Source: Hyphomicrobiales bacterium (GTDB taxonomy: Bacteria > Pseudomonadota > Alphaproteobacteria > Rhizobiales > Rhizobiaceae). From it: a stretch of DNA of 64,000 nt. The notes beneath the pieces are model-generated. The model saw nothing but the letters and a program-made list of their open reading frames with translations. It did no database searches and was not told the origin of the DNA. Of this stretch, positions 36,219-44,234 are shown piece by piece. The position numbers and the translations under genes were made by a program. Each line of letters opens with the position of its first letter. The stretch's first letter is position 1. Location of the stretch: contig UBXM01000026.1 in the NCBI GenBank assembly GCA_900469445.1, forward strand, positions 1 to 64,000, read 5' to 3'.

Positions 36219-36902
36219 TCAGACAGCCGCCTCGGGGAAATGTCCCTTGAGGAAATAGGTCGCATGGGTGCGCACAATCGACTTGAACTGCGCGGAAATC
36301 TGCGTTGCCTCATCCGGTACCATCAGCGCCAGACGCAATGTTGCGCCCGCCATGTGGAACATGACGAACAGGGTCCGGGCATAACTCTCACGCAGGTGCT
36401 CAGCCACGAAATGATGCGTAAGCTGATAGAATACATCGGCCTGAGCACGGGTTTCAGCGATATCGAGATCGGCAAGCGCCTTGTCAGCCTGGATCGCATT
36501 CAGCAGATCCTGTGTCGAAGGCTCGCGGCGCATGCGCTCGTAATATACATCGAAAAGAGCGTGGGTCGCGCTCAAGGCGTCATCGGCGGTCTCGATGCCG
36601 GAGACATGGCCGGCGATCAATTCGCGAACATCATCGACATAAAGCTCATAGAGCATGGCGATAATGGCCGACTTGTTGGGGAAATACTGGTAGACCGAAG
36701 CGATGGGACCGCCGGAAAGAGCTGCGATCTCCTTCATCGTGACGGCATCAATACCCTTCTGACCGATCAGTTCCTTCGCGACTTTCAGGATCTCGCCTAT
36801 ACGCTCACGACTTCTTTCCTGTTTCGGCACCCGGCGAAGCGCGGCACGTCCCGCGCCCTGGCTCGACTCCTGCATGCGATCTCTTTTCCCACCAACACTC
36901 AT
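36219..36902 (-). CDS. TetR/AcrR family regulator
   Basis: 227 residues from the ATG at 36902; a TTG at 36923 and an ATG at 36875 are alternatives. N-terminal HTH: RERIGEILKVAKELIGQKGI, then VTMKEIAALSGGPIASVYQY and FPNKSAIIAMLYELY. The C-terminal part is an all-helical ligand domain (TetR_C type). Target and ligand unknown; the 119-base gap upstream towards gntK may hold its operator. Confidence 0.9.
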   Translation of the reverse strand: MSVGGKRDRMQESSQGAGRAALRRVPKQERSRERIGEILKVAKELIGQKGIDAVTMKEIAALSGGPIASVYQYFPNKSAIIAMLYELYVDDVRELIAGHVSGIETADDALSATHALFDVYYERMRREPSTQDLLNAIQADKALADLDIAETRAQADVFYQLTHHFVAEHLRESYARTLFVMFHMAGATLRLALMVPDEATQISAQFKSIVRTHATYFLKGHFPEAAV

Positions 36903-37042
36903 TGACAAAACGTCATCGGCCAAACCGATAACGCTAATTGAGTGTTATACGTATTAGGGAGAGTTTCAGATCACTGAACCAAGCAAAAAATGTAAATAAA
37001 AGTTTAATTCACCAAGAATTGTCGATCCAGGCCAGCCATCGC

Positions 37043-37564
37043 TTAACTGTTTTCCCGCCAGAGTTTTTCCAGCCTGCCGATTGCATCCTCTACGATCTGC
37101 GGAACCGAGGCGTCGATATCGACGGTCACCACATTGATCTCACCTTCGGGGCTTTCGAGCGTGGCAAGCTGGCTCTGCAGCAGGGAGGTCGGCATGAAAT
37201 GCCCCGTGCGTGCGCCCATGCGGGAGGCCAGCAGTTCCGGCGAGCCCTTGAGAAAAACGAAATAGAGCGGATCGCCGCCGGCCGAACGCAGCCTTTCCCG
37301 GTAGATCTTCTTCAGCGAGGAGCAGGTCACGACGATATCCTCACCGGCGGCGCGGGCGGCTTTAAGCTCATTGCCGATGATATCGAGCCACGGCCAGCGA
37401 TCCTCATCGGTCAGCGGCGTGCCTTCCGCCATCTTTCTGACATTAGCCTCCGGATGCAGCCGGTCGCCTTCGACAAATTTGCAGCCGAGACGATTTGCCA
37501 GAAGATCGGCAATCGAGGTTTTCCCGGCACCGCTGACACCCATGACGATGATCGCCTTCGACAT
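37043..37564 (-). CDS. gntK: gluconokinase
   Basis: 173 residues. Walker A IVMGVSGAGKTSIADLLA at the N-terminus, then FVEGDRLHPEANVRKMAEG and PLTDEDRWPWLDIIG, all diagnostic of GntK. Phosphorylates gluconate to 6-phosphogluconate, feeding the Entner-Doudoroff or pentose phosphate route. No gnt permease is adjacent; a gluconate-2-dehydrogenase-type complex lies 14 kb away in the same window. Confidence 0.95.
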   Translation of the reverse strand: MSKAIIVMGVSGAGKTSIADLLANRLGCKFVEGDRLHPEANVRKMAEGTPLTDEDRWPWLDIIGNELKAARAAGEDIVVTCSSLKKIYRERLRSAGGDPLYFVFLKGSPELLASRMGARTGHFMPTSLLQSQLATLESPEGEINVVTVDIDASVPQIVEDAIGRLEKLWRENS

Positions 37565-37609
37565 TCGTTTCTTCTCCCTGCCTGCATTTGCGCGTCTTGC
37601 GCGGTAAGC

Positions 37610-38641
37610 CTATTTCAATCTCGCATCCCTGCCGATGACAAACGGCATCAGCACGGAGAGGAACATCAGTCTTAGCACATGGTGCGCGCCGACATAGGTC
37701 GGATCAGCGTTCAACATGACGGCCATGGCGGCCATGGTTTCCAGCCCACCGGGCGAAAAGGCGATCAGCGCGGCATCGAGCGGCACATCGGCCAGATAGG
37801 AAACGCTAACCGCAATGCCCGCAGCAAGCGCCATGACGACGACGGTGACAACGAGGCCGGAGACGATGGCGACGCGCAGATCGGCGAAGGACAGGCCGGA
37901 AAAGCGCGATCCGATCAGCGAGCCGAGCAGCACATAGATCGGGATCAGCAGCCAGTTGGGAACGGTGCCGGAAACGGAGCCGGTGATATGGGTGGAGATC
38001 GAGACGAAGACGCCGCCTATCAGAAGTGCTGCGGGAAACTTCCAGCGCTGGAAAAGCAGACCGAAACCGGCCGAAACGATCACCATGACGATGAAGATCG
38101 GCATGCTCATCGACTGGGGCAGCACGATCACGTCACTGCCGGCGAGATCGAAGAATTCGACGATCAGCGGGACACTGATCGTCAGCGCGAGCACGCGCAC
38201 GCTCTGGGAAATGCTGACTGCACGCAGATCGCAGCGCATTTCCGCGGCAAGGCTGAGCACGTAACTCAAATGGCCGGGCGATGCCGCCAGAAGCGCCGTG
38301 GTGCGATCATAACGGAACAGCCATTGCAGTATCCAGGCGGCGGAGAAAAGCAGGATGACGACCGCGACGAAAACCATGATGAAACTGAGCGGCCATGTGC
38401 GCGCGGCAACAAAAATCTCCGGCGTTACCGTGGAGCCCATCGAGATGCCGATGATGACGAAGCAGGCGTTGCGGACGAGATGCGGCACTCCGAGACGAAG
38501 CCCGGCAAGTCCTGCGAATGTGACGGCAACCGCTGAGCCGATCAGATAGGGGGCCGGCAAGCCGATGGCGATCGCGACAAGCGCGCCGGCGGTTCCGATC
38601 AGCGACGTCATCAAAAACTGGCGTAGTTCTGGAAAATTCAT
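37610..38641 (-). CDS. AbrB-type (ammonia monooxygenase-like) membrane protein
   Basis: 343 residues with about ten hydrophobic segments arranged as an internal duplication: PAPYLIGSAVAVTFAGLAGL in the first half and FPAALLIGGVFVSISTHITG in the second. SPGHLSYVLSLAAEMRCDLR and SPGGLETMAAMAVMLNADPT are the paired family signatures of AbrB proteins. Function is undefined although often annotated as an ammonia monooxygenase regulator; a small-molecule transporter is more plausible from topology. Possibly cotranscribed with gntK (45-base gap). Confidence 0.88.
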   Translation of the reverse strand: MNFPELRQFLMTSLIGTAGALVAIAIGLPAPYLIGSAVAVTFAGLAGLRLGVPHLVRNACFVIIGISMGSTVTPEIFVAARTWPLSFIMVFVAVVILLFSAAWILQWLFRYDRTTALLAASPGHLSYVLSLAAEMRCDLRAVSISQSVRVLALTISVPLIVEFFDLAGSDVIVLPQSMSMPIFIVMVIVSAGFGLLFQRWKFPAALLIGGVFVSISTHITGSVSGTVPNWLLIPIYVLLGSLIGSRFSGLSFADLRVAIVSGLVVTVVVMALAAGIAVSVSYLADVPLDAALIAFSPGGLETMAAMAVMLNADPTYVGAHHVLRLMFLSVLMPFVIGRDARLK

Positions 38642-38763
38642 AAAGACCGGTCCTGACGCCTGCCGGTGCGACAGGCTGCCGACGCGGCAGGCCGCCGGTG
38701 TGGCAAGGCAGTATTCGTTCTAGCCGTCGGAGCAGGAAGGTCAACCAGACATAGTCCGCATAA

Positions 38764-38794
38764 ACAAAAACGCCGGAGCGACCGGCGTTTTTGT
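38764..38794. terminator. bidirectional Rho-independent terminator after rirA
   Basis: A perfect 13-bp stem (ACAAAAACGCCGG with CCGGCGTTTTTGT around AGCGA). It lies 25 bases after the rirA stop on the minus strand, with T-runs on both sides. Confidence 0.88.
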
Positions 38795-38819
38795 TTCAGT
38801 CGATACGGTATGCGGAAAA

Positions 38820-39293
38820 TCAGGCGGCGGGCGCCACGACCTTCTTCATATCGATGTTTTCAAGACCGAGAAGGAAGTTGATCTGCGGACGCGCCTTGAC
38901 CAGATCATCGATCGTATATTCGGCAAGCACGTCGAAAAAGGCGTTCAAGGCCTTGCGCAGCGCGGAATTGAGACCGCAGCTGTCGACCAGAGGACATTCG
39001 ATCGCGCCGTCATCCTCGAAACATTCCGCCATGGCGAAACTGTCTTCCGTGACGCGCACGACATCGAAAAGAGTGATCTTGTCGGCAGCGCGACCGAGCT
39101 TCACGCCGCCATTGCGGCCACGCACGGTCTCGACCAGACCCGCCCTGTTGAGCGGCTGAAGGATCTTGAACAGGAACAGTTCGGACACGCCGTAAGCCTT
39201 GGCAATCTCCGGAATGCGGCTGAGATGCCCATTGTTCGCTGCGCAATACATCAGCATTCTTACGGCATAATTGGTTTGTTTGGTCAGGCGCAT
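38820..39293 (-). CDS. rirA: rhizobial iron regulator RirA (Rrf2 family)
   Basis: 157 residues. Rrf2 winged HTH (MRLTKQTNYAVRMLMYCAAN, then PEIAKAYGVSELFLFKILQP) and three cysteines in CFEDDGAIECPLVDSCGLN, by count C91, C100 and C106, which ligate the iron-sulfur cluster. With cluster bound RirA represses iron-uptake genes in rhizobia. The C-terminal segment VKARPQINFLLGLENIDMKK matches the family. Its own promoter carries an Irr-type element (next entry), so it is probably repressed by Irr when iron is scarce. Confidence 0.95.
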   Translation of the reverse strand: MRLTKQTNYAVRMLMYCAANNGHLSRIPEIAKAYGVSELFLFKILQPLNRAGLVETVRGRNGGVKLGRAADKITLFDVVRVTEDSFAMAECFEDDGAIECPLVDSCGLNSALRKALNAFFDVLAEYTIDDLVKARPQINFLLGLENIDMKKVVAPAA

Positions 39294-39322
39294 GATGGTC
39301 TCCGAAGACTCGAGAGAGCTCT

Positions 39323-39358
39323 ATATAGACGCTTCCCTAGTTTTGAACAATTCCAAAA
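39323..39358 (-). promoter_or_regulatory. rirA promoter with an iron control element (Irr box)
   Basis: On the minus strand, TTGTTC (39350-39345) and CTATAT (39328-39323) lie 16 bases apart, giving an alphaproteobacterial promoter 30 bases upstream of the rirA ATG. The -35 is embedded in TTTTGAACAATTCCAAAA (39341-39358), which fits the ICE consensus TTTRGAAYNRTTCYAAA at every position but one. Irr bound here would block the promoter. Confidence 0.65.
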
Positions 39359-39650
39359 TAGGAAAATCGGGATCATGTTTTCAAGTCCACTAATTCACTA
39401 AATGCACGAAAAAGCAAATCCTGAATGAAAATATCAACATATAGCAACCAGCAGATGTGGCCATCTCTCATAAATTATCGCTATTTACACCCTCGCCGGC
39501 CTGTTTTCATTGACGAAAGGCATTTTTCGGAGACGCTGTGACAATAGGCTCGAGCAGCCGGTCGTCTTCCTTGAAAGATCACCGGACAGGATCGCTGGAA
39601 CCAGAAAGCGGCCTTTCAGCCAATAATGATGCCGAAAGTCGGCGGTAAGC

Positions 39651-39779
39651 TCAGCCGATCGACATCGCGATGGCAATTGCCGCGGATACGCTCAAAGCTA
39701 TTGTGGCTGCCAGAATGCTGAGGCCAATACGCGCCAAATGCGCGCGACGGGCGCGCTTTTCGTCCCACTCGTAAACCAT
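39651..39779 (-). CDS. small single-span membrane protein, 42 residues
   Basis: ATG at 39779 with two GGAG motifs 5-15 bases upstream, stop at 39651. The product begins MVYEWDEKRARRAHLARIG and continues as one hydrophobic segment rich in Ala, Ile and Ser that runs to the C-terminus (AMSIG). A charged N-terminus followed by one helix suggests an inner-membrane protein with the N-terminus in the cytoplasm. I do not recognise a family. It sits alone between rirA (about 357 bases away) and mmsA; the space towards rirA holds no other supported gene. Confidence 0.5.
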   Translation of the reverse strand: MVYEWDEKRARRAHLARIGLSILAATIALSVSAAIAIAMSIG

Positions 39780-39866
39780 GACATAACTCCCACTCCTACC
39801 CGCGCCAATTTAGGGCAACAGGCGGCCACGTCAATCTTTCGTGAGGGATAGTTTACATAAGTGCCT

Positions 39867-39896
39867 TGATGGCGGGCACGACAGCACCCGCCATCA
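39867..39896 (-). terminator. hairpin after mmsA
   Basis: TGATGGCGGG and CCCGCCATCA form a perfect 10-bp stem around a 10-base loop, 13 bases after the mmsA stop. No clear T-run follows, so it may be an RNA-stabilising hairpin rather than an intrinsic terminator. Confidence 0.5.
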
Positions 39897-39908
39897 GGGG
39901 TGTTTCGA

Positions 39909-41405
39909 CTACTTCATGACCGGCATGACGAACTCTGCGCCGTCCTTGATGCCGGAAGGCCAGCGGGCGGTGATCGTCTTGGTCTTGGTCCAGAACTTGA
40001 TCGAATCCGTGCCGTGCTGGTTCAGGTCGCCGAAGGACGATGCCTTCCAGCCGCCGAAGGAATGATAGGCGAGCGGAACCGGGATCGGCACGTTGATACC
40101 GATCATGCCGATATTGATGCGGGAGGCGAAATCGCGTGCGGCATCGCCGTCGCGGGTATAGATCGCGACGCCATTGCCATATTCGTGCTTCATCGGCAGC
40201 GACAGGGCTTCCTCGTAATTCGGCGCGCGGACGACGGAAAGCACCGGACCGAAGATTTCCTGCTTATAGATTTCCATGTCCGGGGTGACGTTGTCGAACA
40301 ATGAGCCGCCGACGAAATAGCCTTCTTCATAACCCTGAAGCTTGAAGCCGCGGCCATCGACCAGGAGCTTGGCGCCCTCTTCGACACCCTTGTCGATCAG
40401 ACCGTTGATACGTTCCTGCGCAGCCTTGGTGACGACCGGGCCCATGTCGGCCTTGTCGTCCGTGTAAGGCCCGATGCGCAGGCTCTCGATCTTCGGGATC
40501 AGCTTGTCGACCAGCCGGTTGGCGGTTTCCTCACCGACCGGGACGGCAACGGAGACGGCCATGCAGCGCTCGCCGGCCGAACCGTAACCGGCCCCCATCA
40601 GCGCGTTGACGGCCTGATCGAGATCGGCATCCGGCATGATGATCATGTGGTTCTTGGCACCGCCGAAGCACTGGGCGCGCTTGCCGTTCTGCGCGGCCGT
40701 GCCATAGACATAACGGGCGATCGGGGTGGAGCCGACGAAGGAGACGGCACCGATATCCGGGTCGGTCAGGATCGCATCGACGGCCGCCTTGTCGCCGTTG
40801 ATGACATTGAGGATGCCGGCCGGGAGGCCAGCCTCGATCATCAATTCGGCCAGACGCAGCGGTACGGACGGGTCGCGCTCGGACGGTTTGAGGATGAAAG
40901 CGTTGCCGCAGGCGATGGCGGGCGCGAACATCCACATCGGGATCATGGCTGGAAAGTTGAAGGGCGTAATGCCGGCGCCGATGCCAACCGGCTGGCGGAT
41001 CGAATACATGTCGATCGCGGGGCCTGCGCCTTCGGTGAACTCGCCCTTGGAGAGATGCGGAATGCCGATGACGAATTCGCAGACTTCCAGGCCACGGACG
41101 ATATCGCCTTTCGAGTCTTCAACCGTCTTGCCATGCTCCTTCGACAGCAGGACGGCGAGTTCATCCATGTTCTGATTGAGCAGATCGACGAATTTCATGA
41201 AGACGCGAGCGCGGCGCTGGGGATTGGTGGCCGCCCATGCCGGCTGGGCCGCCTTGGCACTTTCGACCGCGGCGCGGATTTCGGATACGCTTGCAAGCGC
41301 GAGCTTGGCCTGCACTTCGCCGGTTGCAGGGTTAAAGACGTCAGCCGTGCGTCCGCTCGTTCCGGCGACATGCTTGCCGCCGATGAAATGACCGATTTCC
41401 TTCAT
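39909..41405 (-). CDS. mmsA: methylmalonate-semialdehyde dehydrogenase (CoA-acylating)
   Basis: 498 residues from the ATG at 41405, which has GGAGG seven bases upstream. Aldehyde dehydrogenase fold with the MmsA features ITPFNFPAMIPMWMFAPAIA (cofactor region), SFVGSTPIARYVY, RAQCFGGAKNHMIIMPDADL and the catalytic Cys in GSAGERCMAVSVAV. Converts methylmalonate semialdehyde to propionyl-CoA (and malonate semialdehyde to acetyl-CoA) in valine and myo-inositol catabolism. Divergent from a LysR regulator. Confidence 0.95.
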   Translation of the reverse strand: MKEIGHFIGGKHVAGTSGRTADVFNPATGEVQAKLALASVSEIRAAVESAKAAQPAWAATNPQRRARVFMKFVDLLNQNMDELAVLLSKEHGKTVEDSKGDIVRGLEVCEFVIGIPHLSKGEFTEGAGPAIDMYSIRQPVGIGAGITPFNFPAMIPMWMFAPAIACGNAFILKPSERDPSVPLRLAELMIEAGLPAGILNVINGDKAAVDAILTDPDIGAVSFVGSTPIARYVYGTAAQNGKRAQCFGGAKNHMIIMPDADLDQAVNALMGAGYGSAGERCMAVSVAVPVGEETANRLVDKLIPKIESLRIGPYTDDKADMGPVVTKAAQERINGLIDKGVEEGAKLLVDGRGFKLQGYEEGYFVGGSLFDNVTPDMEIYKQEIFGPVLSVVRAPNYEEALSLPMKHEYGNGVAIYTRDGDAARDFASRINIGMIGINVPIPVPLAYHSFGGWKASSFGDLNQHGTDSIKFWTKTKTITARWPSGIKDGAEFVMPVMK

Positions 41406-41448
41406 GGGTTTCCTCCTGGTTTTCTCTGTGAGGCAGAATGTCACTCGA

Positions 41449-41493
41449 ATTTGCGCAATTCAACGCGATAGTTTACGCAACTGTTGTGCAAAT
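41449..41493. promoter_or_regulatory. candidate LysR operator between mmsA and its regulator
   Basis: ATTTGCGCAA (41449-41458) and TTGTGCAAAT (41484-41493) form an inverted pair with nine of ten positions matching, and a half-site TTTACGCAA lies between them. It falls in the 108-base divergent region, where a LysR activator would bind. Confidence 0.5.
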
Positions 41494-41513
41494 TTCGACA
41501 TTAGGGCGCTTCG

Positions 41514-42407
41514 ATGGACTGGGACGATGTCAGGATGTTTCTGGCGGTGGCACGGACCGGCCAGCTACTTTCCGCCTCGCGACGCCTCGGCATCAACCAT
41601 GCCACGCTCGGGCGCAGGATGACAGCGCTGGAGGATGCGCTGCAGACGCGGCTTCTCGTGCGCCGCACCAATGGCTGCACGCTGACGGCGGAAGGCGAGG
41701 TGCTGCTGGCGGCGGCGGAAAAGATGGAAACCGAAATGCTCTCGGCGCAGGCGCGGACCGCCAGTACCGACACGGTGATTGCCGGAACGGTGCGGATCGG
41801 CGCGCCGGATGGTTTCGGCGTCTCCTTTCTCGCATCGCGAATGGGCCACCTCACCCGCCGGCATCCCGAACTGAAAATCCAGCTGGTGCCGGTGCCGCGT
41901 CATTTTTCGCTGTCGCAGCGCGAGGCGGATATCGCCATCACCATCGAGCAGCCGGAACAGGGCCGGCTCGTCTCTTCCAGGCTGACCGACTACACGCTCG
42001 GGCTTTATGCCTCGCGCGCCTATCTGGACGCGGCGGGCAAACCGGCGACGGCAGAGGAATTAAGACGGCACGCGCGGGTTGGTTATGTCGAGGACCTGAT
42101 CTTTTCGCCGTCGCTGAATTTTACCGGCGAGATCATGCGCGACTGGGATGCGGGGTTCGAGATATCGAGCGCCATCGGCCAGACCGAAGCGGTCAAGGCG
42201 GGCGCCGGCATCGGCATTCTGCATGACTATGTGGCGCGGCAATATCCCGAACTGGTCAGAGTGCTGCCCGAGGTGACGCTCAGGCGATCCTACTGGACGA
42301 CCTATCACGAAACATCACGCGATCTTGCGCGGCTACGGATCGTCGTCGATTACATCCGCGAACTTGTGGCGGCGGAAAGCCATATCTTCGTTGCCGAACC
42401 GGCGTAG
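41514..42407 (+). CDS. LysR-family regulator, likely of mmsA
   Basis: 297 residues. The N-terminus MDWDDVRMFLAVARTGQLLS with RRLGINHATLGRRMTALEDA is the HTH of the LysR branch that starts with a WDD motif; the effector domain follows (VRIGAPDGFGVSFLASRMGH). It is divergent from mmsA with palindromic sites between, so it most likely controls mmsA and itself. The inducer is unknown, possibly a valine-pathway intermediate. Confidence 0.87.
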   Translation: MDWDDVRMFLAVARTGQLLSASRRLGINHATLGRRMTALEDALQTRLLVRRTNGCTLTAEGEVLLAAAEKMETEMLSAQARTASTDTVIAGTVRIGAPDGFGVSFLASRMGHLTRRHPELKIQLVPVPRHFSLSQREADIAITIEQPEQGRLVSSRLTDYTLGLYASRAYLDAAGKPATAEELRRHARVGYVEDLIFSPSLNFTGEIMRDWDAGFEISSAIGQTEAVKAGAGIGILHDYVARQYPELVRVLPEVTLRRSYWTTYHETSRDLARLRIVVDYIRELVAAESHIFVAEPA

Positions 42408-42442
42408 CAAGTCTCGAAAAATGCGACGGATCCGCTTTTTGC

Positions 42443-42808
42443 TCAGAGGGACTGGAGAGCGATGCGGTTGCCCTCACTGTCGGCGATCTCTGCGACAAAG
42501 CCGGTGTCGTTGACCGGCGTCTTGGCAAACAGGATTTCGCTTCCCTGTGCGACGGCCCTCGCCAGGACGTCGTCAATGTCTTCGACGGAAAAATAAACGA
42601 CCGATCCATCTTTGCTCGGCACGTAGATATCGCCTTGCGCAAGCGCGCCGCTGGCGCCGTCTTTGCCTTCCTCAAAGGGGAAATAGGCCATCCGGCTGCC
42701 ATGGATGGTCACCACATCGCCGAAAGCCACGCCGAAAACGGCATGATAGAAGATCATCGCTCGCTTAAGATCGGTAACCGGTATCTCAACATGCGCGATC
42801 AGGTTCAT
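42443..42808 (-). CDS. VOC family (glyoxalase/bleomycin-resistance) protein
   Basis: 121 residues with two beta-alpha-beta-beta-beta modules: IAHVEIPVTDLKRAMIFYHA and VYFSVEDIDDVLARAVAQGS, ending VAEIADSEGNRIALQSL. Metal ligands are plausible at the His of HVEIPV and a C-terminal Glu. VOC enzymes include glyoxalases, dioxygenases and resistance proteins; no specific role can be assigned. Confidence 0.88.
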   Translation of the reverse strand: MNLIAHVEIPVTDLKRAMIFYHAVFGVAFGDVVTIHGSRMAYFPFEEGKDGASGALAQGDIYVPSKDGSVVYFSVEDIDDVLARAVAQGSEILFAKTPVNDTGFVAEIADSEGNRIALQSL

Positions 42809-42891
42809 CGTCTACTCACAAGCAACGGCCAAGGGTGCGGCACACCCATCTGCAGCGCCGGATAACAGAAGCGCTTTGCCATAAAATGAAT

Positions 42892-42913
42892 AAGCCCGGC
42901 CAAGGCCGGGCTT
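42892..42913 (-). terminator. Rho-independent terminator of the XRE-like gene
   Basis: AAGCCCGGCC and GGCCGGGCTT pair around AA, 18 bases after the stop at 42932. On the minus strand it continues into TTATTCATTTT. Confidence 0.7.
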
Positions 42914-42931
42914 TCTGGAGTGCCGCTTTGG

Positions 42932-43177
42932 TCAGGCGACGAGAAGCGCCGACGGGGGCAATTTCAGCGCCACGGCAATGCGTTTCAGCTTGGCCGGATC
43001 GGCATTCAGGCCTTCTTCGACACCAACAATCTCCTCGTGCACGAGGCCGGTGGTCAAAGAAAGGTCATCTATGCTGTAGCCTGCGGCAACCCGCGCTTCA
43101 GCGACGGCCCGTGCCACATGACCCGAGAGAACGGCGCCGCTTTGGGATGCCTTGATGTTGTTAATTGACACTGTCAT
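42932..43177 (-). CDS. small XRE-like helix-turn-helix protein
   Basis: 81 residues from the ATG at 43177 (AAGGATG upstream). LSGHVARAVAEARVAAGYSI then DDLSLTTGLVHEEIVGVEEG and PAKLKRIAVALKLPPSALL match the five-helix pattern of Cro/C1 HTH proteins. Probably a DNA-binding regulator; target unknown. Divergent from the hypothetical gene at 43419, with 241 bases between. Confidence 0.75.
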   Translation of the reverse strand: MTVSINNIKASQSGAVLSGHVARAVAEARVAAGYSIDDLSLTTGLVHEEIVGVEEGLNADPAKLKRIAVALKLPPSALLVA

Positions 43178-43418
43178 GGTTTCATCCTTCTTGAAAAAAC
43201 CCGGCATTTACAGCGGGTGAAGGGGGTCATATGACCCAGACTGCGACATGCGGTCGCGGGACAAACATAGGCCATATTTGGGTTTGTGCAATAGCGAATG
43301 GTGCAATGCACAATACATAAAGCGAAAAAGCGGCGGCGCCTCCGTATCTTCGGTGGCAAAAATTCAGGCAGAACCAAAGCGGATTCTGCGCGTTTACAAG
43401 GCAAACGAGGACAGGATC

Positions 43419-43901
43419 ATGCCCTATTCTGACTTTGCCAAATCGACGTATAAAAGCGATCACACTTTCGGCACGGACGGCACGGATGCGCAGCTGTTGC
43501 AGGCGGCTCACCATCTGGTCGATGTCTATCTGGTTTATCTGCGCGAGCATGAAACCGGCAGCGATCTTTTCGACACGAGCGAACTTCCGGCATCGAAGGG
43601 AAGCCTCATCAATGCATTCCGCGTGGTCATCGCGACGGAAAACCGCTCCGGTGTACGAGCGCTGCTGGTGAAGGCCGGCATGACGCTGGCGCAATTCCAG
43701 GAAAATATCGGTCCACGCATGTCGGTCAGGCCGGCAGATGTGAAGCAGAAGCCCGGCGATTGGCATCGGCGGCCGGAACCCAGCCAGCTACGCCGGTTCG
43801 ATCACGCATTGATGCGGCACGGAGAGGATCGGACCAAGCTGGTACGCATGTTTCGCCATGCTGCCGATATCGCCGAGCACAAGCCCATCCACAATGCCTG
43901 A
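43419..43901 (+). CDS. hypothetical protein
   Basis: 160 residues from the ATG at 43419 (GAGGACAGGATC precedes it). No signal peptide or membrane segment. The protein is helical, with LQAAHHLVDVYLVYLREHET in the first half and a basic C-terminal region (PEPSQLRRFDHALMRHGEDR) in the second. I do not recognise a family. A longer in-frame reading from 43248 overlaps the regulator's promoter region and is rejected. Confidence 0.6.
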   Translation: MPYSDFAKSTYKSDHTFGTDGTDAQLLQAAHHLVDVYLVYLREHETGSDLFDTSELPASKGSLINAFRVVIATENRSGVRALLVKAGMTLAQFQENIGPRMSVRPADVKQKPGDWHRRPEPSQLRRFDHALMRHGEDRTKLVRMFRHAADIAEHKPIHNA

Positions 43902-43984
43902 GGCGGCACTCAGCCGAGCGTTGCGCTGTATCAATGAAGACGCCCGCAATCCGTGCAATCTCGAAATCACGGAGGTTGAAAACG

Positions 43985-44089
43985 GTGTGCGCCCAATCAC
44001 GCAAGCATCCGTTTGCCGCCGAAGACAAGGTGACGTCTGAAATCCGCAAGGCCCCGCTCGGCGATATCAACGATATTTCGAGCGGCTGA
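43985..44089 (+). CDS. possible 34-residue peptide
   Basis: A GTG start at 43985 has GGAGG at 43971-43975, nine bases upstream. The product is hydrophilic (CAQSRKHPFAAEDKVTSEIR, ending PLGDINDISSG). It follows the hypothetical gene by 83 bases. A good ribosome-binding site is the main support; no homology is recognised. Confidence 0.35.
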   Translation: MCAQSRKHPFAAEDKVTSEIRKAPLGDINDISSG

Positions 44090-44186
44090 CGGACGGCTCT
44101 ATCGAGGGCCGGAGGTACCGGATTTCGCCGCCTTCGTCTGAACGGTGGGCTGGGGCGACACGACGGAGGCCGTGTCGTCCAGGAGG

Positions 44187-44214
44187 GACCCGGCCCAAAC
44201 TCATGGGCCGGGTC
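44187..44214. terminator. hairpin between small ORF and pyruvate kinase
   Basis: GACCCGGCCC (44187-44196) and GGGCCGGGTC (44205-44214) form a perfect 10-bp stem in the convergent gap. No strong T-run on either strand. Confidence 0.5.
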
Positions 44215-44234
44215 TTCGCATTTCAACCTTCAGA

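Noticed and set aside
39485..39676. 63-codon minus-strand frame between rirA and mmsA
   Set aside because: No ribosome-binding site or recognisable features; the 42-residue membrane protein overlapping its end is better supported.
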